Positions 51,542-61,232 of a stretch of DNA of 64,000 bases are shown in pieces; position 1 is the first letter of the stretch, and each line of letters begins with the position of its first letter. The notes beneath the pieces are model-generated. The model was not told the origin of the DNA. It made no database searches and saw nothing but the letters and a program-made list of their open reading frames with translations. The position numbers and the translations under genes were made by a program. The DNA lies in assembly GCA_026395515.1 (NCBI GenBank), contig JAPLYN010000005.1, positions 527,210-591,209 of the forward strand. The letters run 5' to 3'. The stretch comes from Candidatus Peregrinibacteria bacterium. Lineage in GTDB: Bacteria; Patescibacteriota; Gracilibacteria; UBA1369; LOWO2-01-FULL-3.

Positions 51542-52972
51542 ATGAATTCATACCGCATAGAAAAACCTTTCTCTCTCGTCATCTTCGGTGCTTCCGGCGA
51601 TCTGGCAAAACTCAAACTTTTCCCAGCTCTTTACAGCATGGTTGAACAAAAAAGACTTCCAAAAGAATATTATATTGTGGGCTACGCTAGGACAAAAACC
51701 GAAAAAGAAGTTTTTCAAAAAGAGTTTTCCGACAGCGTTAGAAATCATTTTAAAAAACATCCAAAAGATCTAAACGAAAAAATTCTCAAAGAACTTACCT
51801 CCCATGTTAGCTACGTTTCAGGACAATATAATAAACTCGATGACTTCAAAAATCTTCGCAAATATTTAAGCAAAATTACTGGCAATAAAGAGATCACTAC
51901 TCTCGCCTATTTTTCAGTTCCTCCTCAAGTTTTTCAAGACATCATCGAAAATCTCGGCGAAACAAAACGTCATGAAAACGAAGACCTACGTTTAATTTTA
52001 GAAAAACCTTTCGGCGAAGACGCTCAATCAGCACGTGAACTTTTCCACTTTGTGGCTCGTTATTTCAAAGAAGAAAATGTTTATCTGCTCGACCACTACC
52101 TCGGAAAAGGCGCAGTACAAAGCCTTCTTCACCTTCGTCATTCCAATCGTCTCATCAACATGATGATGAAAGGGCCGGAAGTTTCAAACATTCAAATTAC
52201 CGCTTTTGAAAAAATTGGTGTAACTACTCGTGCCGGATATTTCGACCAAGTAGGAACTATCAAAGACATGGTGCAATCTCACCTGCTCCAAATTCTCGCG
52301 CTCATCACGATGTCCATTCCAATCACTGAAAACGCTGCGAGTTTACATCGCGAAAAATATAGCATTCTTTCCGCTTTAAAATTTATTGAATCAAAGAAAA
52401 ATATCGTTCTCGGACAATATGAAAGCTACATCGAAGAAAAAGACATTCCTAAAAATTCAAAAACCGAAACTTTCGCAGCCATGAGGCTTTTTATCGACCG
52501 TGAAAGTTGGTATAAAACTCCAATTTATATTCGTACAGGAAAGAAACTTCACGAGAAACACACCTACGTTGTTGTTGAATTAAAAAAGTTTGCCTTTCAA
52601 CCAAAAGATGAAGAACCAAATCGCCTAATTTTCGAATTACAACCTGAGGAAAGAATTAATATTCGTCTTGTAAATAAACAGGGACAGACTTCTCATTATC
52701 AAGAAATTACTACTTCCGATACTTTGAGCTGCACTGGCGACGACTGTCTTCCAGAACATTCTATGCTTCTTCTCGACGTCATTAGAAAACGCCGTCTCCA
52801 CTTCTTGAGCTTTGAAGAAATCATTGCAACTTGGGAAATTACAGATACAATTCTGGCCTTCATTGAAAAATCAAAATTGAAACCTGAGAAATATATAGAT
52901 TTTTCACCAGGACCAGAAGCACAAGATCAACTTACAACAATCGACGACTTTAAATGGTTTGATATCCACTGA
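51542..52972 (+). CDS. zwf: Glucose-6-phosphate 1-dehydrogenase
   Basis: VIFGASGDLAKLKLFPALY; LILEKPFGEDAQSARELF; LLDHYLGKGAVQSLLHLR; PIYIRTGKKL. Confidence 0.96.
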   Translation: MNSYRIEKPFSLVIFGASGDLAKLKLFPALYSMVEQKRLPKEYYIVGYARTKTEKEVFQKEFSDSVRNHFKKHPKDLNEKILKELTSHVSYVSGQYNKLDDFKNLRKYLSKITGNKEITTLAYFSVPPQVFQDIIENLGETKRHENEDLRLILEKPFGEDAQSARELFHFVARYFKEENVYLLDHYLGKGAVQSLLHLRHSNRLINMMMKGPEVSNIQITAFEKIGVTTRAGYFDQVGTIKDMVQSHLLQILALITMSIPITENAASLHREKYSILSALKFIESKKNIVLGQYESYIEEKDIPKNSKTETFAAMRLFIDRESWYKTPIYIRTGKKLHEKHTYVVVELKKFAFQPKDEEPNRLIFELQPEERINIRLVNKQGQTSHYQEITTSDTLSCTGDDCLPEHSMLLLDVIRKRRLHFLSFEEIIATWEITDTILAFIEKSKLKPEKYIDFSPGPEAQDQLTTIDDFKWFDIH

Positions 52973-52977
52973 CACAC

Positions 52978-53661
52978 ATGAACATCCAATCCATCACCAG
53001 ACCTCACGACTTCATTAATGTTTCCGCAGATTTTATTTTGAAAATTTGTCGAGGCAATGGAAAGAAAACTCCCGTGAATATCGCTCTCAGCGGCGGCAGC
53101 ACTCCCAAAGAAATTTATCAATCCTTAGCCAAAAAGCTAAGCTTCATGCCGTTTGCCAATCCCCTTCATTTTTACCAAGTTGATGAACGCTACGTCCCAG
53201 CCAGCAACGAAGATTCCAATCAAAAAATGATTACGGAAGCCTTTTCCATTTTAGAATCATCACAGAATCCTTCTACAAAAAATATCCATTTTCATTTTTT
53301 CGACACTACTCTACCAATAGAAAAATCTATTAAAGAATATACCAAAGAATTACCAAAAACTTTCGATCTCGCCATTCTCGGAATTGGACCAGACGGCCAC
53401 ACCGCTTCACTTTTTCCAAATTCAAAAGAGCTTACCAGCAAGGCAAAAGTAGCCCACACCACCACCAAAGATTTTGCCGTAAAAGATCGTCTTACTCTCA
53501 CTTTCCAAACAATTCTAAAAGCAAAAAATCTCCTCGTCCTTTTAAAGAACAAACCAGAAATTATTGCCGAGCTCGAAAAACCTACAAAATCAGCAAAAGA
53601 ATTCCCAGCTCACAAACTCCTCTCACACAAAAAACTCACTCTTCTAAATTTACCTTCTTAA
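52978..53661 (+). CDS. pgl: 6-phosphogluconolactonase
   Basis: NIALSGGSTPKEIYQSL; FYQVDERYVPASNEDSNQ; AILGIGPDGHTASLFP. Confidence 0.95.
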   Translation: MNIQSITRPHDFINVSADFILKICRGNGKKTPVNIALSGGSTPKEIYQSLAKKLSFMPFANPLHFYQVDERYVPASNEDSNQKMITEAFSILESSQNPSTKNIHFHFFDTTLPIEKSIKEYTKELPKTFDLAILGIGPDGHTASLFPNSKELTSKAKVAHTTTKDFAVKDRLTLTFQTILKAKNLLVLLKNKPEIIAELEKPTKSAKEFPAHKLLSHKKLTLLNLPS

Positions 53662-54666
53662 TTCAAAAAGAACTTCTCTTACCAATCTTCCAAAATTATC
53701 TCTCATATTTCCAGCTGCATCTTTCACATGATCATGCTTTAATTCTCCAGTCATTAATCCTTTTGGACCAAGCATTGCGGCATAATTTGTTACAGCACTT
53801 AAATAAGCCCTATTTTTGAAAGCTGGAAACTTCTCAGACTGAGACGCATGTTGAGCCACCATATTTTCATAAGTTGAAGACATTCCGGCCGTACCAACCG
53901 CAAAAGGCTGTTGAAATCTTACATCACCCTCAGCTCTACCTTGATACCACATTTCATCAAGCACTGCTCTCAAATCATAAACCTGTTCAGTTGATTCATA
54001 ATTTGGTCCAGGCATACGCACATAAGTTCCCTCTTTAACTCCTATTCCGTTTCTTTCAGCAACATTCATCACCAACTCTCTCATTTTTCTAGGATAATGA
54101 TCTCCCCTATGCGGAAATCTTGGGCCGAATCTTTCATCATTCGATCCAGTCAAAGGATTATCATTACCATAATCCTTTTCACTATGAACCAACATCAAAT
54201 CACCTATTCCTAAACCCTGAGGAGTTAGACTTCCGCTCGCATTTGAACCAATCAAATTTTCTACACCCATAAGCTGGGCTACTCTAAGCCAAAAAGTAGC
54301 TCTACGAGTAGGGACATTTTCATATGGATGTTCTCTCCCTGACTGAGCCAAAACAAGTCTTCCACTTGAATCACCATTCATAGGACCAACCACTAAAGAT
54401 CTTGCGTGACCTTTCACCGATCCCTCAAGCCTATCTATTCCTAAACCATCATAGACTTTATTAAATGGAGTTTTTACCGGACCACTTTCACTATCAGTTT
54501 TCTCTTCATTCATATAATCAATCCCAAAAGTATCCAAACCAGATCCTAAAATCACCATATCTTTCACCTGAGTTGGATCCATTCCGTGCGTTTCTAATTC
54601 AGAAACAAGAAAGTCTCTCGCTCTAGACGCATCATCATATCCAAATCTTTCAGCAGAATTTTCCAT
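53650..54666 (-). CDS. Purine nucleoside phosphorylase-like protein
   Basis: ILGSGLDTF; SGREHPYE; LIGSNASGSL; GTYVRMPGPNYESTEQVYDLR; start at MENSAERF. Confidence 0.85.
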   Translation of the reverse strand: MENSAERFGYDDASRARDFLVSELETHGMDPTQVKDMVILGSGLDTFGIDYMNEEKTDSESGPVKTPFNKVYDGLGIDRLEGSVKGHARSLVVGPMNGDSSGRLVLAQSGREHPYENVPTRRATFWLRVAQLMGVENLIGSNASGSLTPQGLGIGDLMLVHSEKDYGNDNPLTGSNDERFGPRFPHRGDHYPRKMRELVMNVAERNGIGVKEGTYVRMPGPNYESTEQVYDLRAVLDEMWYQGRAEGDVRFQQPFAVGTAGMSSTYENMVAQHASQSEKFPAFKNRAYLSAVTNYAAMLGPKGLMTGELKHDHVKDAAGNMRDNFGRLVREVLFELRR

Positions 54667-54785
54667 AAATTTTAAAATTAAAAATGGAGCGAATGATATT
54701 ACAAGTTTGTAATCCACACAAGATCTGCTATAAAAGGGCTATGCAATGCGACAAAACCACAGCCAAAACTAAGGTGGAGTGCCAC

Positions 54786-55871
54786 ATGAAGTATGTGGCC
54801 AAAAACAGAAGTTCATTCATTCAAAAAATTCGTGATTTTTTTGTGCATGCAGATTTTTTGGAAGTAGAAACTCCTATCATGACTCCAATTCCAGGCATGG
54901 AACCTCACCTCACGCCTTTCGAATCTAGATTAAATTTTCCTTCTGTTTCTAATTCAAAAACAGCTGATCTTCCAGTGTATCTAAACACTTCCCCCGAGTT
55001 ACAAATGAAAAAACTTCTCGGCTCACCAGAAGGTTTCGATAAAATTTTCAATATCACCAAAGTCTTCCGCAATGGAGAAATGGACGGACCGCTGCACAAT
55101 CCAGAATTTACGATGATAGAATGGTATAGAAAAAATGCCGACTACAAAGATTTGATGAAAGATTGCGAGAATCTTATCTTGGAGTTAGTAAGAATTAACA
55201 GATTGAAAACTATCGGCGCCGATGAGACACAAAACAATCTCGCCGTGAGTCAAACGGCTGCCCCTCAAATCCCTTCTCTCACCTACCAATCCGAAACAAT
55301 AAATCTCTCCACTCCTTGGCCACGCTTCACCACGAACGAACTTTTCATAAAATATTGTGGACTCGACCTTCTTGAGAACCAAGAATTCGCGACTTTCAAA
55401 AAAAATGCCGAAGCCAAAAACTTAGACACTAATGGCTGCGAAAATTGGGACGATATTTATTTCAAAATTTTCTTGAACAATATAGAACCGGAACTCACAA
55501 AATTAAATCAGCCAATTTTCATTTACGACTATCCTGCCTCACAAGCCGCGCTCGCAAAGAAATCATCATCAAATCAATTCTTCGCCGAACGCTTTGAGCT
55601 CTACATCAAAGGCATAGAACTCGCCAACGCCTTTTCCGAATTAACAGATTCAAAAGAACAACTAGCCCGCCTCCTCGAAGAACAAAATCTCCGCAAAACT
55701 ATGGGCAAAACAATTCTCCCAATCGACGAAGAATTTCTCTCTGCATTAGAAGCAATCACCACCCCCACAGCCGGCATCGCCCTCGGCCTAGACCGCCTCA
55801 TCATGCTACTCCTCGACAAAAAATCTATTGAGGAAGTTCTACTCTTTCCAATGAATAAAATGGCGAAATAA
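54786..55871 (+). CDS. epmA: EpmA/GenX-like EF-P lysine ligase (class II LysRS paralogue)
   Basis: FLEVETPIMTPIPGMEPHL; YLNTSPELQMKKLL; FNITKVFRNGEMDGPLHNPEFTMIEWYR; GIALGLDRLIMLL. SD GGTGGAG sits 6 nt before ATG 54786. Confidence 0.9.
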   Translation: MKYVAKNRSSFIQKIRDFFVHADFLEVETPIMTPIPGMEPHLTPFESRLNFPSVSNSKTADLPVYLNTSPELQMKKLLGSPEGFDKIFNITKVFRNGEMDGPLHNPEFTMIEWYRKNADYKDLMKDCENLILELVRINRLKTIGADETQNNLAVSQTAAPQIPSLTYQSETINLSTPWPRFTTNELFIKYCGLDLLENQEFATFKKNAEAKNLDTNGCENWDDIYFKIFLNNIEPELTKLNQPIFIYDYPASQAALAKKSSSNQFFAERFELYIKGIELANAFSELTDSKEQLARLLEEQNLRKTMGKTILPIDEEFLSALEAITTPTAGIALGLDRLIMLLLDKKSIEEVLLFPMNKMAK

Positions 55872-56066
55872 GCCAAACCTGCTAGACAAACTCCCCCTCA
55901 CTCCTTGTAAAATTTGACGTCTTTTTACCATCATTTTTTACAAGAAATCAAAATCAAAATATTACTGACCAAGATTCATCTTCTCCCCATTCAGTTCACT
56001 TCCCTTGCAAAACCGCCCAAGCAAAGGTAAATTCCAACTGTTCGAAAATTTGCTAATCACTCACAC

Positions 56067-56624
56067 ATGTCCAGCACAACAGATTTAAAACAAGGTTTAA
56101 CAATCCTTCACAAAGGAAATCCATGGCTTATCGCAGTAGCTCAATTCGTGAATCCAGGTAAAGGTTCTGCTTTTACTAGAGCAAAATTGAGACAATTAAA
56201 AACAGGTCAGGTTGTTGAACACACTTTCAAATCTGGAGAAGCTGTAGAATTAGTAGATGTAGTAAGAACAAAATGCCAATATTTATACAACGATGGTGAA
56301 AATTTCAACTTCATGGACAACGAAAGCTACGAGCAATTTTCTTTAGATAAAGAAGCTATCGGCGATTCTACAAAATACCTAGTTGAGAATACTGAATGCT
56401 ATGCGATGTATATTGATGGAATTCCAGTAAGTATTCAGGTTCCACCAAAAATGACTTTCAAAGTAATCTCAGCACCTCCAGGATACAAAGGAGATACAGC
56501 AACTGGCGGTTCAAAGGATGCCACCATTGAAACTGGCGCTACCATCAAGGTTCCCCTCTTCATCGAGGAAGGCGATCTCATCATGGTCAATACCGCTGAA
56601 GGAAACTACGTCAGCAAGGGATAA
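56067..56624 (+). CDS. efp: Elongation factor P
   Basis: DLKQGLTILHKGNPWLIAVAQFVNPGKGSAFTRAKLR; lysine retained in PGKG loop. Confidence 0.96.
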   Translation: MSSTTDLKQGLTILHKGNPWLIAVAQFVNPGKGSAFTRAKLRQLKTGQVVEHTFKSGEAVELVDVVRTKCQYLYNDGENFNFMDNESYEQFSLDKEAIGDSTKYLVENTECYAMYIDGIPVSIQVPPKMTFKVISAPPGYKGDTATGGSKDATIETGATIKVPLFIEEGDLIMVNTAEGNYVSKG

Positions 56625-56810
56625 AGGACCTGCTTGATCAATTTTGCGACTGTGGCGCATAAAAAAAGTTAGAAGAAGCGATTCTAGCTTATTTAGGCTA
56701 AAAGTCAATCTTACAAACACAACCTTTCAAAATAAGGATTGTTATTGGATGTGTATCAATACTATTGCCATAAACTAAAAACGGCATAGAATAGCCTCTT
56801 TTCGCAATTC

Positions 56811-57617
56811 ATGACACACCTAACAGCAGAAAATCAGACCTTCACTCCAGAGAATCTCCTAACCGAGGTAACAAAAGTTTGTGCCGAAGCTGAATTAGAG
56901 ATGCTCGCTAAAAACAATAGCCCTGAAATTACAGATCAAATTAATCAGATACGAACACGTGTTTTTGAAATAATTCAAAACCAAACAGAAACCGGGAAAC
57001 AACTACTAAAAAACGTCTTGGGTCAAATACACGGCATTCCTGGTAAATCAGTAATTCGTTCAAAACTTATACAGTTTCTCACAAATTTAATTCAACCCCC
57101 AAAACCCACAGAAAATACACTACATTTCACCCTAGATGACCGAGAACGTCAAGAAAAGAGTAAAGCAAAATATTTACATTCTTCCAGGCAATATCCAGCA
57201 GCTATCGCTGTTTTAGAAGAGATGATTACTAAAAATAAAAAACTAAATGGTAACAAAGGAATTCTCGGACTATTAATGTGTTGCTACTTCAAATCTGGAA
57301 ACACAAAAAAAACCATAGAATTAGGAAAAAGACTTCTAGCCTTGGACGAGAAAGACGGTATTCAAACCATTGGAATGTTAGCAATTACTTTTAGACAAAT
57401 TGGACAATGGGAGGAATGCTTACGTTATGCAGAATTAGGACTCAAAGAAAAGCCAGATGACGTGATCTGCATATACCTCGCATCTATCGCTAGTAGTGAA
57501 CTTAATTACAGAGGAATAGCCGAAACTCATATCCTGAAATTAATAGATCTCAATCCAGATCATCCAGCACTAGAAAAATTAATTGGAAAATTTACTGCGC
57601 CAGCCGCTCTTTACTAA
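56811..57617 (+). CDS. TPR-like repeat protein
   Basis: AIAVLEEMITKNKKLNGNKGILGLLMCCYFKSGNTKKTIELGKRLLALDEKDG. Confidence 0.7.
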   Translation: MTHLTAENQTFTPENLLTEVTKVCAEAELEMLAKNNSPEITDQINQIRTRVFEIIQNQTETGKQLLKNVLGQIHGIPGKSVIRSKLIQFLTNLIQPPKPTENTLHFTLDDRERQEKSKAKYLHSSRQYPAAIAVLEEMITKNKKLNGNKGILGLLMCCYFKSGNTKKTIELGKRLLALDEKDGIQTIGMLAITFRQIGQWEECLRYAELGLKEKPDDVICIYLASIASSELNYRGIAETHILKLIDLNPDHPALEKLIGKFTAPAALY

Positions 57618-57668
57618 AAACAAATTCCCTTCTAGAATCGGCATACTGACTACTAAAAATATTCCTTT

Positions 57669-58955
57669 ATGCTAGACATTAAATTTATCGTTGAAAATCC
57701 AGGAGCTATAAAGCAAGGTGCTGCTCGCAAACGTTTCAAAACCGACATTGATCAGATCATCAAACTCTACAACGAACGCAATGAAAAGATGCAGAAATTT
57801 GAGGTTCTTCGCGCTAAACAAAATGAACAAAGCACCAAAGTAAAAGATGCTCCAAAAGAAGAAAAAGCGACAATCATCGCTGAAATGTCCAAAATTAAAG
57901 AAGAAATCAAAGCTCTAGAACCAGATCTCTCAAGACTTGAAAAAGAAATCGATGACCTCGCAGTCTTCGTACCAAATCCTCCGGGAGAAACTACACCAGA
58001 CGGAACAGAAGAAGACAATAAACCATGCAAAACACACGGAGAAAAGCCAAAATTCGACTTCGAACCAAAAGACCATATTCAACTAGGAACTTCTCTAAAT
58101 CTTCTCGATCTTGAACGCGGCACTCGCACTTCCGGCACACGCTTTTACTATCTAAAAAACGAAGCGGTACTTCTAGAATTTGCGCTTGTACAACACATTC
58201 TTCACAAATTAATGGCGAAGGGATTCCAGCCAATTATTCCTCCGGTTCTTGTAAAAGAAGAAGCGATGTTTGCTACCGGATTTTTCCCGGCTGATAAAAA
58301 TGAAATTTACCAAGTAAATCCAAAGTCTGCCGAAAATCCTGAGAACGACGATCTCTATCTTGCAGGAACATCTGAAGTTCCACTTACAATGCTTCACTAC
58401 ACAGAAATTTTGCCTGAAGAAAAATTGCCAATAAGATACGTTGGTTTCTCCACTTGTTTCCGCCGCGAAGCAGGTTCATACGGGAAAGATACAGCCGGAA
58501 TTATTCGCGTTCACCAATTCGACAAGATCGAAATGTTTAGTTTCTGCCATCCAGATAAATCTGAAGCAGAACACGAATTAATCCGCAGCATCGAAGAAGA
58601 AATTATGCAGGAATTAGGTTTCCATTACCAAGTTCTCGATATTTGCGCCGGCGATTTAGGTATGCCAGCAGCAAAGAAATATGACATCGAAGTTTGGATT
58701 CCTACTCAAGGAAAATTCCGCGAACTTACATCTTGTTCAAACTGCACAAACTTCCAGGCTCGTCGCAGCAAAATCCGTTATAAGACAAAAGAAGGAAAGA
58801 ACGAATACGTTCATACTTTGAACGGTACAGCTTGCGCCATGACTCGTACCCTCGTAGCGATTTTGGAAAACTACCAAAACGCCGACGGCTCAGTCACAAT
58901 CCCAGCAGTACTTCAGCCATATCTCGGCGGAAGAACAAAGATTGAGGTGAAATAA
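57669..58955 (+). CDS. serS: Seryl-tRNA synthetase
   Basis: MLDIKFIVENPGAIKQGAARKR coiled-coil; TSEVPLTMLHYTEIL; FRREAGSYGKDTAGIIRVHQFDKIEMF; NGTACAMTRTLVAILENYQ. Confidence 0.98.
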   Translation: MLDIKFIVENPGAIKQGAARKRFKTDIDQIIKLYNERNEKMQKFEVLRAKQNEQSTKVKDAPKEEKATIIAEMSKIKEEIKALEPDLSRLEKEIDDLAVFVPNPPGETTPDGTEEDNKPCKTHGEKPKFDFEPKDHIQLGTSLNLLDLERGTRTSGTRFYYLKNEAVLLEFALVQHILHKLMAKGFQPIIPPVLVKEEAMFATGFFPADKNEIYQVNPKSAENPENDDLYLAGTSEVPLTMLHYTEILPEEKLPIRYVGFSTCFRREAGSYGKDTAGIIRVHQFDKIEMFSFCHPDKSEAEHELIRSIEEEIMQELGFHYQVLDICAGDLGMPAAKKYDIEVWIPTQGKFRELTSCSNCTNFQARRSKIRYKTKEGKNEYVHTLNGTACAMTRTLVAILENYQNADGSVTIPAVLQPYLGGRTKIEVK

Positions 58956-58957
58956 GT

Positions 58958-59281
58958 TTAGGCACCCAAAGCCAAATTTCTCAAAAATGCAGAAACAGTT
59001 TTGTAGCCACTTTTCTGCGCCTTAATTAAAATGGCCTTCTTATCATCAGCATCAAGCCTAAACCTGATAATTTCGCTTTGACCAGGCTTGTATTCCTTTT
59101 CCGCTAGAATTAAATTAGGCAAATCTATCAGTAAATCTGATACATCTTCTTTCAGAAATTCCTGAGCAATATTTGCAGCCTCACACTCAACAAAAACGGT
59201 CTTTTTATCAATATTTTTCAAAGTATAAAAATACTTCTTATTATTCACTGTAACAAAATATTTTGAATCCATTTTATTCAT
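58958..59281 (-). CDS. Putative antitoxin with C-terminal RHH-like domain, partner of HicA
   Basis: C-terminal SEIIRFRLDADDKKAILIKAQKSGYKTVSAFLRNLAL; 2-bp gap to the upstream toxin gene. Confidence 0.65.
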   Translation of the reverse strand: MNKMDSKYFVTVNNKKYFYTLKNIDKKTVFVECEAANIAQEFLKEDVSDLLIDLPNLILAEKEYKPGQSEIIRFRLDADDKKAILIKAQKSGYKTVSAFLRNLALGA

Positions 59282-59283
59282 AT

Positions 59284-59523
59284 TCAGATAATAAATTTCT
59301 TAATTATTTTTGCTGCATAAGATTTATAGAATTCTTTACAGTCACCACCATGCACGGGAATTATCAGATCTCTTTGCAACAATTTATGCTTAAACTTAAC
59401 ATGACTTCCCTTTGCCCATACCTTTTCAAACCCTAAACTCAGCAACAACCTTTCCAGTTCAGAATATCTAATTCCAGAAGGATTATTCAAAAATTTCAGC
59501 AACAACTTCTCTATACTCGCCAT
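59284..59523 (-). CDS. hicA: HicA-like mRNA interferase toxin
   Basis: YSELERLLLSLGFEKVWAKGSHVKFKHKLLQRDLIIPVHGG (GSHxxF and IPxHxG motifs). Confidence 0.85.
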   Translation of the reverse strand: MASIEKLLLKFLNNPSGIRYSELERLLLSLGFEKVWAKGSHVKFKHKLLQRDLIIPVHGGDCKEFYKSYAAKIIKKFII

Positions 59524-59606
59524 TTAATTCGTGGTTACATTATATATCTTCATAGCCACAAAGTCAATTTTCAAACCTCATGACAAATCCACCTTAACCT
59601 TCAAAG

Positions 59607-59650
59607 TTAAAATTTTCTTAAATTTTTCCTAAATTCCGCCTAAAGCCAAA
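59607..59650. repeat. Degenerate 11-bp phased units
   Basis: TTAA/CTAA cores at 59607, 59618, 59629, 59640 (11-bp steps). Confidence 0.55.
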
Positions 59651-59663
59651 CAATCGAACACAC

Positions 59664-59691
59664 TTTCGGCAACGCCCCTGCCTTGCCGAAA
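59664..59691. other. Inverted repeat TTTCGGCAA...TTGCCGAAA
   Basis: 9-bp perfect arms, 10-nt loop; right arm supplies -35-like TTGCCG, 18 bp before TAAAAT (59707-59712). Confidence 0.7.
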
Positions 59692-59735
59692 AGGCCTATT
59701 TCGTGCTAAAATATAAGATGATTTAAAACAAAAAC

Positions 59736-60533
59736 ATGATTATTATTTCTACAGATTCGTTGAGAGGTTATGGTTTAAACCGCACTTTCGATCTAGCTAA
59801 ACAAGCTGGATACGACGGTGTCGATCTCGTAGTAAACTACGGTGAATTCGATACTTTTAACGCTGAGTACGTAAAGAAGCTTATCTTGGAGTACAAACTT
59901 CCAGTTCATGCTGTTACTGCTCCGAATGAAATTGCCCCAAAAAGAATTGAAGAAATCGTGACTTTAGCCAAAGAAATTGGTGCAAAAGTAGTAGTTCTTC
60001 AACCTCCTAAGATTCTTGATTTCAAGATGACTAGCTGGATGAAAACTGAAATTCCAAAACTACGCGAAAAAGAAGCTATTTCTATCGCTCTAGAAAACGC
60101 CCCTTCCGGCACTTTCTTAGGAATTATTCCTGAACATGCCATGGGTAGCGCTTCAGATTTAAAAGATTTCAAACACGTTTGTCTCGATGTAGCTCGTCTC
60201 GGCGAACAGAAAAAAGATCTTATGCGTGCATATACAGCACTCAAGAAATTCCTCGTTCATATTCACCTTTCAAACTTTTACCACGGCAAAAAATACGCAC
60301 CTCCTCAAGAAGGAATTATGCCTCTAGAAAGCTTCATGACTAAACTCAAAGAAGATGGCTACCCAGGCGCAATTTCCATGAAGATTTTGCCAAAATATCT
60401 CCACTGCGGAGATGACGCTAGAGTAGTAAAAGAGCTCGTAAAAGCTAAAAAATACTACGAAAAATTCTACGGAAAAGTAGATGGTGGTACAGCAAAGAAT
60501 GATAAATTCAATATGGCATCGGAAGCGTTCTAG
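59736..60533 (+). CDS. Sugar phosphate isomerase/epimerase-like TIM barrel
   Basis: AKQAGYDGVDLVVNYGEF; LPVHAVTAPNE; HIHLSNFYHGKKYAPPQEG. Confidence 0.8.
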   Translation: MIIISTDSLRGYGLNRTFDLAKQAGYDGVDLVVNYGEFDTFNAEYVKKLILEYKLPVHAVTAPNEIAPKRIEEIVTLAKEIGAKVVVLQPPKILDFKMTSWMKTEIPKLREKEAISIALENAPSGTFLGIIPEHAMGSASDLKDFKHVCLDVARLGEQKKDLMRAYTALKKFLVHIHLSNFYHGKKYAPPQEGIMPLESFMTKLKEDGYPGAISMKILPKYLHCGDDARVVKELVKAKKYYEKFYGKVDGGTAKNDKFNMASEAF

Positions 60534-60548
60534 AGTTATAATCACGGC

Positions 60549-61223
60549 GTGATTCAACTCAAAAATATTTCCAAAAAGTTCGTCTCCGGCAAGTCTGCGA
60601 CTAATGCTCTTTTCGATATCAATTTAAATATCAAGGAAGGACAATTTGTGGCGCTAATCGGACCGTCCGGATCTGGAAAATCCACACTTTTGAATCTTAT
60701 AGGTGGCCTCGATACACCAAGTGAAGGTTCAATTTTTGTAGGTGAAAAAGATATAAGCGAATACAACGACAAAGACCTTTCCAAATACCGAAATAATACG
60801 ATTGGTTTCGTCTTCCAAGAGTTTCATTTGGAACCTTTTATGACGGTGAAAGATAATGTTCTTCTTCCTACCTATTTCAATCATCCGGACAAACACGACG
60901 AAATTTATGCCGAAAAATTAATCAAAGAAGTAGAGCTCACCAATAAAATCGATAGTAAAATAAACGAACTCTCCGGTGGCCAAAAACAACGCGCCGCAAT
61001 TGCCAGAGCGCTGATCAATAAGCCAAAAATCATCCTTGCCGACGAGCCTACCGGAAACCTAGATTTAAAAACCGGACAAACAATTATAGACCTATTAAAG
61101 CGCCTCCAAAAAGCTCACAACATTACTCTCGTCATCGCCACTCACGATCCTCTCGTTGCCAAAGCAGCGGAAAAAATTATAGAAATTCGCGATGGCCAAA
61201 TATTCAAATCCGCAAAAAATTAA
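60549..61223 (+). CDS. ABC transporter ATPase (LolD/MacB type)
   Basis: [58 protein letters not shown]. Confidence 0.97.
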   Translation: MIQLKNISKKFVSGKSATNALFDINLNIKEGQFVALIGPSGSGKSTLLNLIGGLDTPSEGSIFVGEKDISEYNDKDLSKYRNNTIGFVFQEFHLEPFMTVKDNVLLPTYFNHPDKHDEIYAEKLIKEVELTNKIDSKINELSGGQKQRAAIARALINKPKIILADEPTGNLDLKTGQTIIDLLKRLQKAHNITLVIATHDPLVAKAAEKIIEIRDGQIFKSAKN

Positions 61224-61232
61224 ACAGCCAAA

